From: a virus
Reading direction: 5' to 3' (one strand)
DNA: 54,412 nucleotides
Virus record (IMG/VR): IMGVR_UViG_3300025543_000034
Span: 1-54,412 of that record
In this document: positions 18,950-28,123 of the stretch, one piece after another
Numbering within the stretch: position 1 is the first letter of the stretch
Layout of the letters: each line of letters starts with the position of its first letter
Notes under the pieces: model-generated
Seen by the model: the letters and a program-made list of their open reading frames with translations, nothing else
Databases searched by the model: none
Told to the model about the DNA's origin: nothing
Made by a program: the position numbers and the translations under genes

Positions 18950-19714
18950 TTATTGTAACTTTTTATTTATTGTTTTAAAAACTTCAACACCTTCATCAGT
19001 TTTAAACCAAGCAGCTAAAGCTGAATATGGTTGTTCATCAAAAGGTATTGTCATTAGTTTTCTATCATTAGTTCCCCAGTGGAACGTTCTTTGATCTTGA
19101 GATATTTTAATTATCCCTTGTTCTACAGCTTTAATACCTACGTTTCTTAATCCAACATTTTCGTCATTAGCTATTGCTATAAATCCTGCTGGATTTTTCT
19201 TAGCCATTAAAAGTAAATCTCTTTTAATCTCTTTAGAACTCATTTCACTAACCGCAGATCCTTTCTCTACTCTTAACACAGATTCTGCTTGATCAATATC
19301 CATTTGTTTAGCAGCTAATAAAGCTTCTATTTCAAAGTTTATTTCATCTATTTCATCAGTTGCTACAACCTCTGGTTTAAACTCTGCATAAACATGATCT
19401 TTTCTTGGGTGATATAATGAAAGTAATTTTTGTAAATTTTGTTTTTGCTTTGGAACAAACAACATTCCTTCTTCAAATATAACGTGACCTAATGTAACCT
19501 CTCCTTTTTGTTCATCTACAAATGGTGAGTTTTGATTGGTTGCGTATCTTAATTCTCTTTGTTCACCTGTTGATTCATCAAAATGTAACAACGGGTATCT
19601 TCTTGAGTGTCTTGTTCCTAAAGTATATGTTAAAGGTGATATATTATTTGTTAAAAAATATGTTCTATCCTTGATCTCCCATTCAGGGGCTAATTTTTGT
19701 TTTGTCTTTGACAT
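18950..19714 (-). CDS. Post-capsid virion or head-completion protein
   Basis: 254 residues, soluble, no signal peptide. The N-terminal half is mixed beta (WEIKDRTYFLTNNISPLTYT, SRRYPLLHFDESTGEQ) with a plausible strand-turn-strand (GEVTLGHVIFEEGMLFVPKQ). The middle is helical and acidic (DEIDEINFEIEALLAAKQMD). The C-terminus contains FHWGTNDRKLMTIPFDEQPY and a final helix. I do not recognise a named family. It lies directly after the major capsid gene but beyond a strong terminator, so its level should be well below that of the capsid protein. This suits a minor capsid, head-closure or auxiliary protein. Role inferred from position only. Confidence 0.5.
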   Translation of the reverse strand: MSKTKQKLAPEWEIKDRTYFLTNNISPLTYTLGTRHSRRYPLLHFDESTGEQRELRYATNQNSPFVDEQKGEVTLGHVIFEEGMLFVPKQKQNLQKLLSLYHPRKDHVYAEFKPEVVATDEIDEINFEIEALLAAKQMDIDQAESVLRVEKGSAVSEMSSKEIKRDLLLMAKKNPAGFIAIANDENVGLRNVGIKAVEQGIIKISQDQRTFHWGTNDRKLMTIPFDEQPYSALAAWFKTDEGVEVFKTINKKLQ

Positions 19715-19732
19715 GATATAATATAATATAAT

Positions 19733-19773
19733 TAATAAAAAAAATAAAGGGCTAGGCGCCGAAGCGCCTAACT
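19733..19773 (-). terminator. Intrinsic terminator downstream of major capsid gene
   Basis: On the minus strand the arms TAGGCGC and GCGCCTA (19753-19770) close a UUCG loop, the very stable C(UUCG)G tetraloop. The stem extends by a G-U and a G-C pair. It is preceded by an A-rich stretch and followed by a U-rich run of about 18 nt (positions 19750 down to 19733). It begins 15 bp past the capsid stop codon. It should end or strongly reduce transcription after the capsid gene, giving high capsid mRNA relative to the neck genes. Confidence 0.85.
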
Positions 19774-19787
19774 CTTTAAAAGTAATT

Positions 19788-21266
19788 CTAGCTTTGGAAT
19801 AACACGAAGTTATTAGCAGCTTGAGTAACTAAACATCTCTCTGATAACCAGTTTACGATCATCGAGTCAATTTCAGAAGTGTAAGCACCACCAGCAGTAC
19901 CAGTGATCCAGTTTTTGTATCTTCTGTCATCTCCTTGAGAAGCTCTATATCTTACGTGTAAGAATGGTCTTCTAATGTTTGTACCTAAAATTTGGTCATA
20001 AACTGTAGAAGTTCCCGCAGGAATTAATACACCATCGATATTGTTTACAGCTACTGCACCTCTTGTTGAAGCATCATTTAAGTATTTCCAGCTAGTTTTG
20101 TAGAAGTCATAAGAACCTCTTCTGAAACCAGAGAAACCTAAATTTAAAGCCATATCCTCAGAATTTTCAAATAAACCGTAAGCAGTTCCACCAGATTGTC
20201 CAGCAGAAATTTGGCTTAGCATATCATCGAATTCTAAGTCTGTATCTCTATTTAAGAATAACATGTTTTCTTCAATAGCACCTTGTGTATCAAGGTTTTT
20301 AAGTATTTGATCGAAATCAGAAATACCCGTAGCACCTTGGAATCCACTCATGATATTACCTCTATTAGTAATAGCTTGGAAAAGACCTTCAGTACCGTGA
20401 GCGTTGATAGTAGCTGAGAATCCAGGTACGTTAGCTGCTTGAGCAACAAAACCACCATTAGCATCAGCTAGTTCACCTTCAACCATTGCCATTTCTAAGT
20501 AATCGTCGAAACGTAATCTTGTTTCAGACTCAGACTTTAAATACCATAAGTATCCCGATGTTCCATCCTCTGTAGCAACTTCTACCCATCCAATCTGTGC
20601 CATATCAGAACCATTGATTTCAAATCTATCTTTGATAATGATTGGTTGATTAGAGTATTGAGTAAATTGTGGCTGTACTGAGAAGTTTCCGCTTCCAGTT
20701 CCTTTAGCAAATAAAGAACCATAAACGAATATCTTTAATCCAGCAGCACCTGCAGCAGCAGCAATACCTAAAGTATCCCAGTTAGCAGCAGTAAATGGAT
20801 AAGCAGTAACGTTAGTTAAAGCACCATTTGCAGCTACGGCACCAACAATACCTTTTAATGTAACGCCAGTAGTTGGGTTCATTACAACGATAGTATCGTT
20901 AGGAGCAATTGCATTTTTAATAGAAGTTGCACCAACAGCAGCGTTAGTAGGTACACTGAAAACAAAAGTTCCAGCACCAGGTCCTGTTAATGTACACCCT
21001 GTATAAGAGATGTGTAATCTATTTTGTTCTGACCAGATAACTTGATCAGACGTCATTGGCATTTCAGCGCCAACCATTTTTAAGAAACCACCTAAAGTTC
21101 TGTTTCCATATCTTTCTACCTCAGCTTCATATACTTCAGGTAAATACTGTTGTGCGAAATCGTTTGCACCTGCAGCAGCAGTGTTAAACGCTAGGTAGTT
21201 ATTAGCTAGCGGTAGTTGAGTTTGAGAAGGTACTATACTTCCAAACACCGGAGCGATTTGTCCCAT
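19788..21266 (-). CDS. Major capsid protein
   Basis: 492 residues, HK97-fold capsid protein by size, context and pattern. The N-terminal region has AQQYLPEVYEAEVERYGNRT followed by LGGFLKMVGAEMPMTSDQVI and WSEQNRLHI, which I associate with crAss-like capsid proteins. An inserted Ala/Gly/Thr-rich domain follows (about 90-190), then RFEINGSDMAQIGWVEV and a long helix-and-strand body ending NFVLFQS. It lies directly after the scaffold gene (15 bp) and is followed by a strong terminator. Its codons are visibly richer in G and C than the neighbours, as expected of the most abundant phage protein. There is no obvious fused protease. The neighbouring scaffold and portal make this call firm. Confidence 0.85.
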   Translation of the reverse strand: MGQIAPVFGSIVPSQTQLPLANNYLAFNTAAAGANDFAQQYLPEVYEAEVERYGNRTLGGFLKMVGAEMPMTSDQVIWSEQNRLHISYTGCTLTGPGAGTFVFSVPTNAAVGATSIKNAIAPNDTIVVMNPTTGVTLKGIVGAVAANGALTNVTAYPFTAANWDTLGIAAAAGAAGLKIFVYGSLFAKGTGSGNFSVQPQFTQYSNQPIIIKDRFEINGSDMAQIGWVEVATEDGTSGYLWYLKSESETRLRFDDYLEMAMVEGELADANGGFVAQAANVPGFSATINAHGTEGLFQAITNRGNIMSGFQGATGISDFDQILKNLDTQGAIEENMLFLNRDTDLEFDDMLSQISAGQSGGTAYGLFENSEDMALNLGFSGFRRGSYDFYKTSWKYLNDASTRGAVAVNNIDGVLIPAGTSTVYDQILGTNIRRPFLHVRYRASQGDDRRYKNWITGTAGGAYTSEIDSMIVNWLSERCLVTQAANNFVLFQS

Positions 21267-21280
21267 AATTAATAATTGTT

Positions 21281-22468
21281 TTAGTTAAATTTTCTTGTTT
21301 TAATTTTCAATTTTGAAGAATCAAGACCACTGATCGATTTAACTTTTAATCCGCCAATATAAACATCACTTGGAGCAGTAGCTCTAGCTTCATTGCTTAT
21401 ATTTTTAGATTTAGCAGCAACATCTCTTATAGCATCGGCTTTACCTTGCTCGTAAAAATGTTGTGCAATAGTATCTGCATTTTCAGCGGCATACATAGCT
21501 TTGTGATAACCCTGAACATCTGTTACATCTCCTTTATCGTTTAAGAACTTCTTAATTATATTAGAAATGTTTGATTGGTTATCCGCAACTTCACTAGGGT
21601 TTTTAACTCCATATCTAAATTTCTTTTCTCCTAATTTAAAATCAAAACCTTTGAATTCATTAGTAAAATAATCTTTAGTATTAGATTTAAAAGTTTCATG
21701 CTGTTGCTGAGCTACATCTTGCTCTTCGTTGTAGCGATTGAAAAAATCCATAGCCTTTTTTTGTTCTTGAGTTACTCCGGGTCTCAACTTGATTTCGTCG
21801 TAATATTGACTCTTTAAACCATCTAAATGCTTGCGGGCTTTTGCAACCTCTTCTTTGTATGCAAGTTTCTTCTTTCGAATATCTCTTGCTTCATCTAACT
21901 CTTCATCATATTTAAAATTATCTTCCATAAGGAAACTAATTTCTTCTGAATCTAAGTGAGATTTAGTTTGTTTATAATACTCTCTTAATAAAGTATCATT
22001 GTCTACATTAGAATAATCAGCGTTTAATCTTACGTAATCTTCTAACGTTCCACCTGTTTCTTTCATAAAGTCTACGACTTTTTCAATGTTTTCAGGTAGA
22101 TTAATATCTTGTTTAGGTAACTCATCAGATACTTTAGCCACTGGCTTTTCTGATGTTTGTACCATTTCTTCGCCTATGTTTACGATCTCTTCTTCAGGTT
22201 TTTCTTCAATTATTTCTTCAATAACTGGTTTTACTTCTTCGGTGGACCGTACTTCTTTAGCCACTTCTTTGCTGTCGACACTGTTTTCTTGCTTTTCGAC
22301 AACAACATCGCTATCATTTGTCTCTTGTGTTTGAATGGCATCTTGTTCTTCTATTTTAGGTTGTGATAAATCTACTTTTATAGGTTCATCATTTCTTGAT
22401 AAATTTTTAGGTTTAAGCATTTTAGCTTTTACCTTAAGCTTTCCAGCTTTTTCTTGTGTTTGTGACAT
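21281..22468 (-). CDS. Capsid scaffolding protein
   Basis: 395 residues, highly charged and mostly helical, lying between portal and capsid genes. The first 120 residues are low-complexity and Glu/Val/Lys-rich (EVKPVIEEIIEEKPEEEIVN). Long amphipathic helices follow (DIRKKKLAYKEEVAKARKHL), then a conserved-looking part (FKGFDFKLGEKKFRYGVKNP) and a basic C-terminus (LDSSKLKIKTRKFN) of the kind that contacts coat protein. No cysteine and no transmembrane segment. The role is inferred from position and composition, which are typical of scaffolds that guide procapsid assembly and are then removed. No separate prohead protease is recognisable in the window; the small zincin at 28878-29186 is a candidate. 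Confidence 0.7.
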   Translation of the reverse strand: MSQTQEKAGKLKVKAKMLKPKNLSRNDEPIKVDLSQPKIEEQDAIQTQETNDSDVVVEKQENSVDSKEVAKEVRSTEEVKPVIEEIIEEKPEEEIVNIGEEMVQTSEKPVAKVSDELPKQDINLPENIEKVVDFMKETGGTLEDYVRLNADYSNVDNDTLLREYYKQTKSHLDSEEISFLMEDNFKYDEELDEARDIRKKKLAYKEEVAKARKHLDGLKSQYYDEIKLRPGVTQEQKKAMDFFNRYNEEQDVAQQQHETFKSNTKDYFTNEFKGFDFKLGEKKFRYGVKNPSEVADNQSNISNIIKKFLNDKGDVTDVQGYHKAMYAAENADTIAQHFYEQGKADAIRDVAAKSKNISNEARATAPSDVYIGGLKVKSISGLDSSKLKIKTRKFN

Positions 22469-22496
22469 AATAAAATAATATAAAAATTAATATAAA

Positions 22497-24866
22497 TTAC
22501 GCAGGTATTTCTCCTTGCGTTTCAAAATTAGTAGGCGGAAGATCATTTTGTCTTTGACTAATTAATTTTGACTGTTGTGTAGCTTGCATTTCAGTTCGTT
22601 TATCTTTACGATCCTCTATTTGAGCTTCTTTTTTGGTGTTTGTATCTACATCCATTTGTTTAAGTTTCATATCATACTCAAATTCTTGAGCCATTAATTG
22701 TAACTTAAGTTGGTTTTCAGTTTGCATTCTTTGAATTTCAAACTGGGATTTTGCTTGTTCTATTTGTGTTTGAGTTTGAGCTAAGGCTTCACCTTTCTGC
22801 ACCTCTTGCATAGATGCTCTTTCAGATGCTTCAGCATTTGAATCAGCTTGTGCTTGTATATTAGCCATTTGAGCTTGTTGATCAGCTTCTTGCTTTTTAA
22901 CTCTTTTGTATTTTAATACTTGATTAGCTAATGTTAAGTTTCTTATTTCTCTAATATCAATAGCATCTTCAAGATATATTTGATTTTGTTGCAAAGCCAT
23001 TTGAATATTTTGTTCAAGCATAGCTTTTTCTTCTTCTTCTGGTTCTAAATCTAAGTATATACCAAAATCATAAAGATGTAAATCATCTATTTCATGTAAA
23101 GTTGCTACATTAAATTTACCTATTGCCGCTTTTAAAGCATTATTAGTTAAATCAAAATCAAGCATATCAGCTATTCTTAGCGATATATTTTCACATGTTC
23201 TTAATGTTAGATATAAACTAGCATTTAAAATATGTTTAGTAGCTATATTAGAAGCATTGGCAGCCATTTTTTGCAATCCGACTAAAGCGTCTTTGTCTGG
23301 TAAACTGCCGTCTCGCGCTTCATTAAGACCTGTTACGTCTCTTATCATCTGTAAATAATACTGATAAGTATTAATTAATGATGCTATTTTTCCATTAGCA
23401 CTAGATGTTTGTAATTCTTGAATAGGTACTTTACCTCTGTTAGGATCACCATCTTGTGTTAATGATCTACCAACTATACTACCAGTTTGAAAATACATGT
23501 TTAATGCCTCCTGTGGATTGTAATTAGTACCATTACCTAAATCAACCTCTGCTAAACCATCTACATCTACAAACACACCATCTGGAACCATTCTAGCAAT
23601 CACCTGTTGTAATTTAAGTGATGTAAGCTGTATCATATCAGCAAAACCAGTTATACGTCCCACAAGTGAATCTATACGACCTTGATACATATGAGGTGCA
23701 ACAATGTTGTAATTCATATTTACCTTAGTTAAATCACTTTTAGGTCTTGTCATGTTCTCTGACATTTCCCATCTTAACATTTGTTCAACACCCATAACTT
23801 TAGCTCCAGTAAACAATACCTCTATTGTTCTTGAAACTCTTTCAAAGTTATCATTTTCAGGTGGATTAAACGTATCTGGTTTTTCTAACACTTTTTCTAA
23901 ACCATTATCTGTATTTTTAACTTTAAATACTTGGTCTATGTAAGATTTATATTCAAAATAAATAACCTGAACTAAATCATTATCTGAATTAGGAGATCTC
24001 ATGTAAGCTTCTCTACCAGGATATTTTTGTATTTTTTTAAGTTCTTCGTTAGTTAAATTAGGAAATTCCTTTTTTAACTCAGGTATTGTAATAGATTTTA
24101 TTTCACCTACATAATAAAGATCTTGAAAATTAGGATCATTTGTATATGAATAAACTAAATTAGCAGGATCAACATAGTCAATTACCACTCCTTCAGCTTT
24201 GTTAAAACTAGTTTTTACAGCTCCAATACCTACTGTAACTATATCTTCTGTAACTCTTTTGTTAATTAATTCGTATTTATTAAAATCTAATACGTTGTTA
24301 ATAACTTCTTCTTCAGCAATTTCTACAGATTGTTTATAGTTTAATTGCATATGCACCTCAAGTTCTTCTTTTGACTGTGGTAAATTAGTAGGATCAACTA
24401 CATTATAAACATCCACACCTAAATTTTGCTTTATATTATCAAGTAAAGGCTTTGATAACATGTCTCTTAATATAGACGAAGCATAGTTAGTTCTTTGTTT
24501 TTGTGAAAAAGGATCTTGAGCGTAAGCTTTTATATCATAATTTTTTGATGATATACCGTTAACAACTATATCCACAAATTTTGGGATAATAGGTACTGGC
24601 TTCCAGTCTAAATTTAAATAAGATAAATCACCGTTAATTGATAATTCATCTTTATATTTTTGTACAGGTTGTTCACCTCTAGCGTATAATCTTAATCTAT
24701 TAAAGTTTTGAAAACCTTTTTGCCATCTCGTCCCGTTAACTCTTCCACCTCTAAACCATTCATATTCAATGGCTTGCCCTACTTGCAGACCATACTCTAA
24801 ACTAAGCTTTTCTGCGACAGGTACCACCTGACTAGGAAAGGAACTATTAGTACTCGTATTAATCAT
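22497..24866 (-). CDS. Portal protein
   Basis: 789 residues, the size of crAss-like portals. Near the N-terminus it has WFRGGRVNGTRWQKGFQNFN, RLRLYARGEQPVQKYKDELS and LSYLNLDWKPVPIIPKFVDI, a stretch typical of these portals. The middle carries the clip and wing regions; around 520 a loop (GLNEARDGSLPDKDALVGLQ) precedes the long crown helices. The last 150 residues are a Gln/Glu-rich coiled coil (QIEQAKSQFEIQRMQTENQL). It forms the dodecameric DNA gate at one capsid vertex and docks TerL. Its start codon directly follows the TerL stop, and the scaffold and capsid genes come next. Confidence 0.85.
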   Translation of the reverse strand: MINTSTNSSFPSQVVPVAEKLSLEYGLQVGQAIEYEWFRGGRVNGTRWQKGFQNFNRLRLYARGEQPVQKYKDELSINGDLSYLNLDWKPVPIIPKFVDIVVNGISSKNYDIKAYAQDPFSQKQRTNYASSILRDMLSKPLLDNIKQNLGVDVYNVVDPTNLPQSKEELEVHMQLNYKQSVEIAEEEVINNVLDFNKYELINKRVTEDIVTVGIGAVKTSFNKAEGVVIDYVDPANLVYSYTNDPNFQDLYYVGEIKSITIPELKKEFPNLTNEELKKIQKYPGREAYMRSPNSDNDLVQVIYFEYKSYIDQVFKVKNTDNGLEKVLEKPDTFNPPENDNFERVSRTIEVLFTGAKVMGVEQMLRWEMSENMTRPKSDLTKVNMNYNIVAPHMYQGRIDSLVGRITGFADMIQLTSLKLQQVIARMVPDGVFVDVDGLAEVDLGNGTNYNPQEALNMYFQTGSIVGRSLTQDGDPNRGKVPIQELQTSSANGKIASLINTYQYYLQMIRDVTGLNEARDGSLPDKDALVGLQKMAANASNIATKHILNASLYLTLRTCENISLRIADMLDFDLTNNALKAAIGKFNVATLHEIDDLHLYDFGIYLDLEPEEEEKAMLEQNIQMALQQNQIYLEDAIDIREIRNLTLANQVLKYKRVKKQEADQQAQMANIQAQADSNAEASERASMQEVQKGEALAQTQTQIEQAKSQFEIQRMQTENQLKLQLMAQEFEYDMKLKQMDVDTNTKKEAQIEDRKDKRTEMQATQQSKLISQRQNDLPPTNFETQGEIPA

Positions 24867-27071
24867 CTAATTAATTATTTTTGATTTATAACCTTTGTTG
24901 TCATATTTAGAAAAATTTAAACTTACTTTTTCTTTTATAATTTCAGGCACAGGTCTATATTTATTTTTATTACAAGCCATGATAGCTAAGCCAGAGCTTA
25001 TAGATGCATCATGTTTTGTTCTTTTGTTTATATCAAATGCAGCCCAGTCTTCTAATGTTCTTTGAAAATACATTGTTCCATATTGTTCGTTATTATAACC
25101 AACAAACATTTCAATATAAGATTCAATAGCCGCAGCGTGAGCTTGCTTAACATCTTCACTTGAATTAGGTATACCACCTATTTCTTTTTCAGTTACAGAT
25201 AATTTATACATTGTTTTATCTGGTCTGTTCATAGAGTAACCTCTATAACCTCTTCTTTTTAAATGATATAATAATCTAGGTTTATTATTTTCAGCAAGTA
25301 TTGGCATACCATAAAAATGTAATGCCATAAGTACATCTTCAAAAAATGTTTCAGCTGTTTGTGGTCTAGCTATATATTCTAAAAAAAATAAGTTAGGTGG
25401 ACAAGTGTCCATAGTAAACTTAGTTAAACCATGTAATGCACCTTTTGATCCTCTACCATCTACTGTTCCTGATATATCATATGAGTCACATCCAAACGCT
25501 CCCATGTGTTCATTAGCAGGATATTTCATACCATTTTTAACAATAAATCTATTTTGTTGTTGAACATCTGGTACCCAAGAAACTAAAAATCTACCTTGTT
25601 TGCTAGGAACAAACTGAACGCTTGTATCTCTAATCCCACCTTCCCACATAAAATTACCTTGTGTAACAACATTAGAATTTTTTAAATCTTCATTATAATC
25701 TATTTGTTCGTAGATTTTTGTTAAATTAAATAAAGATTGTTTTGTCTCATCTCTAAAAGCATGTTTTTCTGTACGTGGAAACTGTCTATATAATTCATTA
25801 AGTGCATCAGGATCATTCTTAAGGCCATCTACTTCATTTTCCCAGTGTTCGATAACACCGATTTCAATGGGGAAACCATCTGGCCCTTTTTTAGGTTTTT
25901 CCGGTGTCTCAAAGACAGGTAATCCATAAGAATCAATGTATCCTTCGTAATTCCACTCCATAGGAATGAACAGGCTATATAATCCCGAGCTAGTCTGCCC
26001 GTTGCGGTTTCTTCTGGTAACGTCTGAGTCATCATATAATTTTTTATAATTTCTACCTCCTTTATCTAAAGCATTTGACGTTGAGCCCATCATACACTTA
26101 CCTATAATTCTAGAACCTAATCGTAAACAAGTTTTTGTAACCCTCCAGTTATTTAGTATATTGTCAGGTTTTTCCCATTTACCAGACTCATCGTGTACAA
26201 GTAGTTTTAATTTTTCACCATCATAACTGTTGTCTCCTGTATTTTTCCAGTCAATAGTTGTATCTAATCCTTCTAATTCTTCAAGTTGTTCGTTACTATC
26301 TAGTTTACGTCTTGTAAACCTACTAGCAGGAACCCTGTAAGCAAGTTCTGTTTTTGGTCGATCCATACCGTCTTGAATCGGTTTGAAGAAAAACGGATAG
26401 TTGACGGAAATTGGTACGATTTTATCGGTAAACATTTTTTTCGCATCAGCCCCTGACTTTGATAAGACACCGTATCTAGCATCACTAGAGATAGTGGCAA
26501 GGTTGACAGTTTCGCCTGATGCCATGAATGAAAAACCAGACCGTCTGTTTTTGAGGTAGCACATTCCGTAGCAACGTTTATCTGCTTTACAAGCTTCCCA
26601 GAATATAAAGAATAATCTGTTTGCTTCCCTAAAATCTGCTTGCCCAACATCAATCTTGGACCACTGCAGGTACATGTAATGAGTACCAGTAATATAAGTA
26701 GCTTTACCTTTATTAGTGAACCAATAGCCTTCGTGGCGCCTGGCAAATTCTCTATCAATATACGCATACCATTTTTCTTTAAAATCATCTGGATATTGTT
26801 TCCAGTCAAATATTGTTTTAATTTTTTTTAATGCTTTTGGATACTCATGTACTTGCCATTTATCGTAATCCTTATTAACATCTTTTTCTTTTGGTAATGC
26901 TATTTTTAAATTTTGTATTTCATAAACTTCACCTATTTGACCACTCTTAGATATAACTATAACATCGTGTTCTTTGTTATAACCGTACTCCCATTTTTTA
27001 GATTTATTTAATCTTTTTATTACATGGGGTTTTATATGGTCAATTACCTTATATAAAGTTTGCTTATACAT
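24867..27071 (-). CDS. terL: Terminase large subunit
   Basis: 734 residues. ATPase part: a Walker A-like loop at about 174-181 (KNRRSGFS, a terminase-type deviant P-loop), Walker B LLVHDES at 290-296 with the Asp-Glu pair, and a coupling-type MGSTSN at about 328-333. Nuclease part (RNase H-like): first acidic strand GCDSYDIS at about 528-535, later acids near 594 (PILAENN) and in the C-terminal helices. It packages DNA through the portal and cuts it. The length and the extended N-terminal region (about 165 residues before the P-loop) fit crAss-like TerL. The gene overlaps the 91-aa gene upstream by one base (TAATG) and abuts the portal gene downstream. Confidence 0.9.
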   Translation of the reverse strand: MYKQTLYKVIDHIKPHVIKRLNKSKKWEYGYNKEHDVIVISKSGQIGEVYEIQNLKIALPKEKDVNKDYDKWQVHEYPKALKKIKTIFDWKQYPDDFKEKWYAYIDREFARRHEGYWFTNKGKATYITGTHYMYLQWSKIDVGQADFREANRLFFIFWEACKADKRCYGMCYLKNRRSGFSFMASGETVNLATISSDARYGVLSKSGADAKKMFTDKIVPISVNYPFFFKPIQDGMDRPKTELAYRVPASRFTRRKLDSNEQLEELEGLDTTIDWKNTGDNSYDGEKLKLLVHDESGKWEKPDNILNNWRVTKTCLRLGSRIIGKCMMGSTSNALDKGGRNYKKLYDDSDVTRRNRNGQTSSGLYSLFIPMEWNYEGYIDSYGLPVFETPEKPKKGPDGFPIEIGVIEHWENEVDGLKNDPDALNELYRQFPRTEKHAFRDETKQSLFNLTKIYEQIDYNEDLKNSNVVTQGNFMWEGGIRDTSVQFVPSKQGRFLVSWVPDVQQQNRFIVKNGMKYPANEHMGAFGCDSYDISGTVDGRGSKGALHGLTKFTMDTCPPNLFFLEYIARPQTAETFFEDVLMALHFYGMPILAENNKPRLLYHLKRRGYRGYSMNRPDKTMYKLSVTEKEIGGIPNSSEDVKQAHAAAIESYIEMFVGYNNEQYGTMYFQRTLEDWAAFDINKRTKHDASISSGLAIMACNKNKYRPVPEIIKEKVSLNFSKYDNKGYKSKIIN

Positions 27072-27346
27072 TATTTAGATCTTCTTTCTGCAAATCCTCC
27101 AAAAGCTTCTTTTTTCTTTTCTTCTTTTGGTTTATCATTTAACATATCTTCTTCTTCTTTAATACGATTAAGTATTTCAAAAGCATCAAATATAGCTAGC
27201 TTTTTTGTTGCCGCTGCATTTTTTAATCTATCAGCTGATATGTCATCATCAGAATCAACTATAGCTTCTTTAGCTACCTTTATAAGTTCTTCAACCGCTC
27301 TGTGCCCAGCTTGGATTATATTCTTTTTCGTTTCCTTGACGTTCAT
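27071..27346 (-). CDS. Putative terminase small subunit
   Basis: 91 residues, helical, with a Lys/Glu-rich C-terminal tail (NDKPKEEKKKEAFGGFAERR). The helices (KETKKNIIQAGHRAVEELIK, LKNAAATKKLAIFDAFEILN) suit a small oligomerising protein, but no sequence-specific DNA-binding motif stands out. It overlaps the start of TerL by one base (TAATG) and the end of the preceding GroES-like gene by 56 bp. Small terminase subunits usually sit just upstream of TerL, and that position is the main argument. It might instead be another small packaging accessory protein. Confidence 0.5.
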   Translation of the reverse strand: MNVKETKKNIIQAGHRAVEELIKVAKEAIVDSDDDISADRLKNAAATKKLAIFDAFEILNRIKEEEDMLNDKPKEEKKKEAFGGFAERRSK

Positions 27347-27896
27347 ATTTAATTACAATATCATTTGATTTCATACAATAAAGACGCTTGCCATCCACTA
27401 TAAAATCATATTCACCAAACGGTGTGTAACCAACTAGGTCTCCCTCGTATATTTCTAACGCTTCTAAGGAACTATTACCATATTTTAGTATACCAATGAG
27501 TCTTTCTTCTAAATTAGCGTCTAGATCGTCATTGTTATGAATCGGATTTATAAAGCATCTATCACCAAAAGCTTTCCATTTGTCTTTAGATTTATATAAA
27601 TAAACTTGATTTAATTGAACAAAATACATACCGTCTTTAAAATAAGACTTACTATTTTTCTCTTGCCCTCTTATATCAAAAAATCTTCTAAACACATTAT
27701 GATGAATCATAATTAAATCACCTGGTTTTACAGGTGTTTTATAAGCTTTGGGTACAGCTATAACTTTAGCTATGTTATTAACAGATTTAAAACTTTCTGA
27801 TTTAGTGTTAATTATTAGGCTTTTGTCACCTACCTTAACTTCATTATTATATCGCTGGCCGTAAGGCTCAACGATAAAATCAAAAATACTTTTCAT
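27291..27896 (-). CDS. Tandem GroES (Cpn10)-like protein
   Basis: 201 residues. The second half reads like a Cpn10 barrel: an entry strand (CFINPIH), a variable insert, GILKYGNSSLEALEIYEGD, then GEYDFIVDGKRLYCMKSNDI followed by VIKYE. This aligns with the GroES ending (GD, strand, a VDG turn, an S/N-D-I/V closing strand). The first half repeats the plan: an N-terminal strand (IFDFIVEPYG), a Ser/Lys-rich flexible loop (NTKSESFKSVNN), AKVIAVPKAYKTPVKPGDLI and a closing strand (GMYFVQLNQVYLYK). Two Cpn10 units in tandem recall chloroplast Cpn20. It would act in the cytoplasm as a chaperonin lid or, given its place just before the terminase genes, have a specialised head-assembly role. Overlaps (TAATG upstream, 56 bp downstream) suggest coupling. 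Fold is likely; lid function is inferred. Confidence 0.6.
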   Translation of the reverse strand: MKSIFDFIVEPYGQRYNNEVKVGDKSLIINTKSESFKSVNNIAKVIAVPKAYKTPVKPGDLIMIHHNVFRRFFDIRGQEKNSKSYFKDGMYFVQLNQVYLYKSKDKWKAFGDRCFINPIHNNDDLDANLEERLIGILKYGNSSLEALEIYEGDLVGYTPFGEYDFIVDGKRLYCMKSNDIVIKYERQGNEKEYNPSWAQSG

Positions 27897-28123
27897 TAGT
27901 ATTCTAAATCATACTCAACGGATATAGCCATGTTAGAATTAAATTTCTTCCATGGCAATACCTCGTTGTTTTTTTTAATGTAAATGTTATAAGAATTATC
28001 TTCTGAGTCAAAAAGTATATGAGATATAGTGTGACCTCCATATACTGATTGAGTTAGAGAATAATGCATTGCATCAGTTTTATAATCAGATCCAATGCTG
28101 ATCTTTCTAATAACAGATGACAT
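27896..28123 (-). CDS. Small conserved-type phage protein, unknown
   Basis: 75 residues, beta-rich (ISIGSDYKTDAMHYSLTQSV, YNIYIKKNNEVLPWKKFN) with an acidic C-terminus (VEYDLEY). No membrane segment, signal peptide or metal site. It overlaps its neighbours on both sides by one base (TAATG), so it is probably translated together with the coiled-coil protein before it and the GroES-like protein after it. I do not recognise the function. Confidence 0.6.
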   Translation of the reverse strand: MSSVIRKISIGSDYKTDAMHYSLTQSVYGGHTISHILFDSEDNSYNIYIKKNNEVLPWKKFNSNMAISVEYDLEY

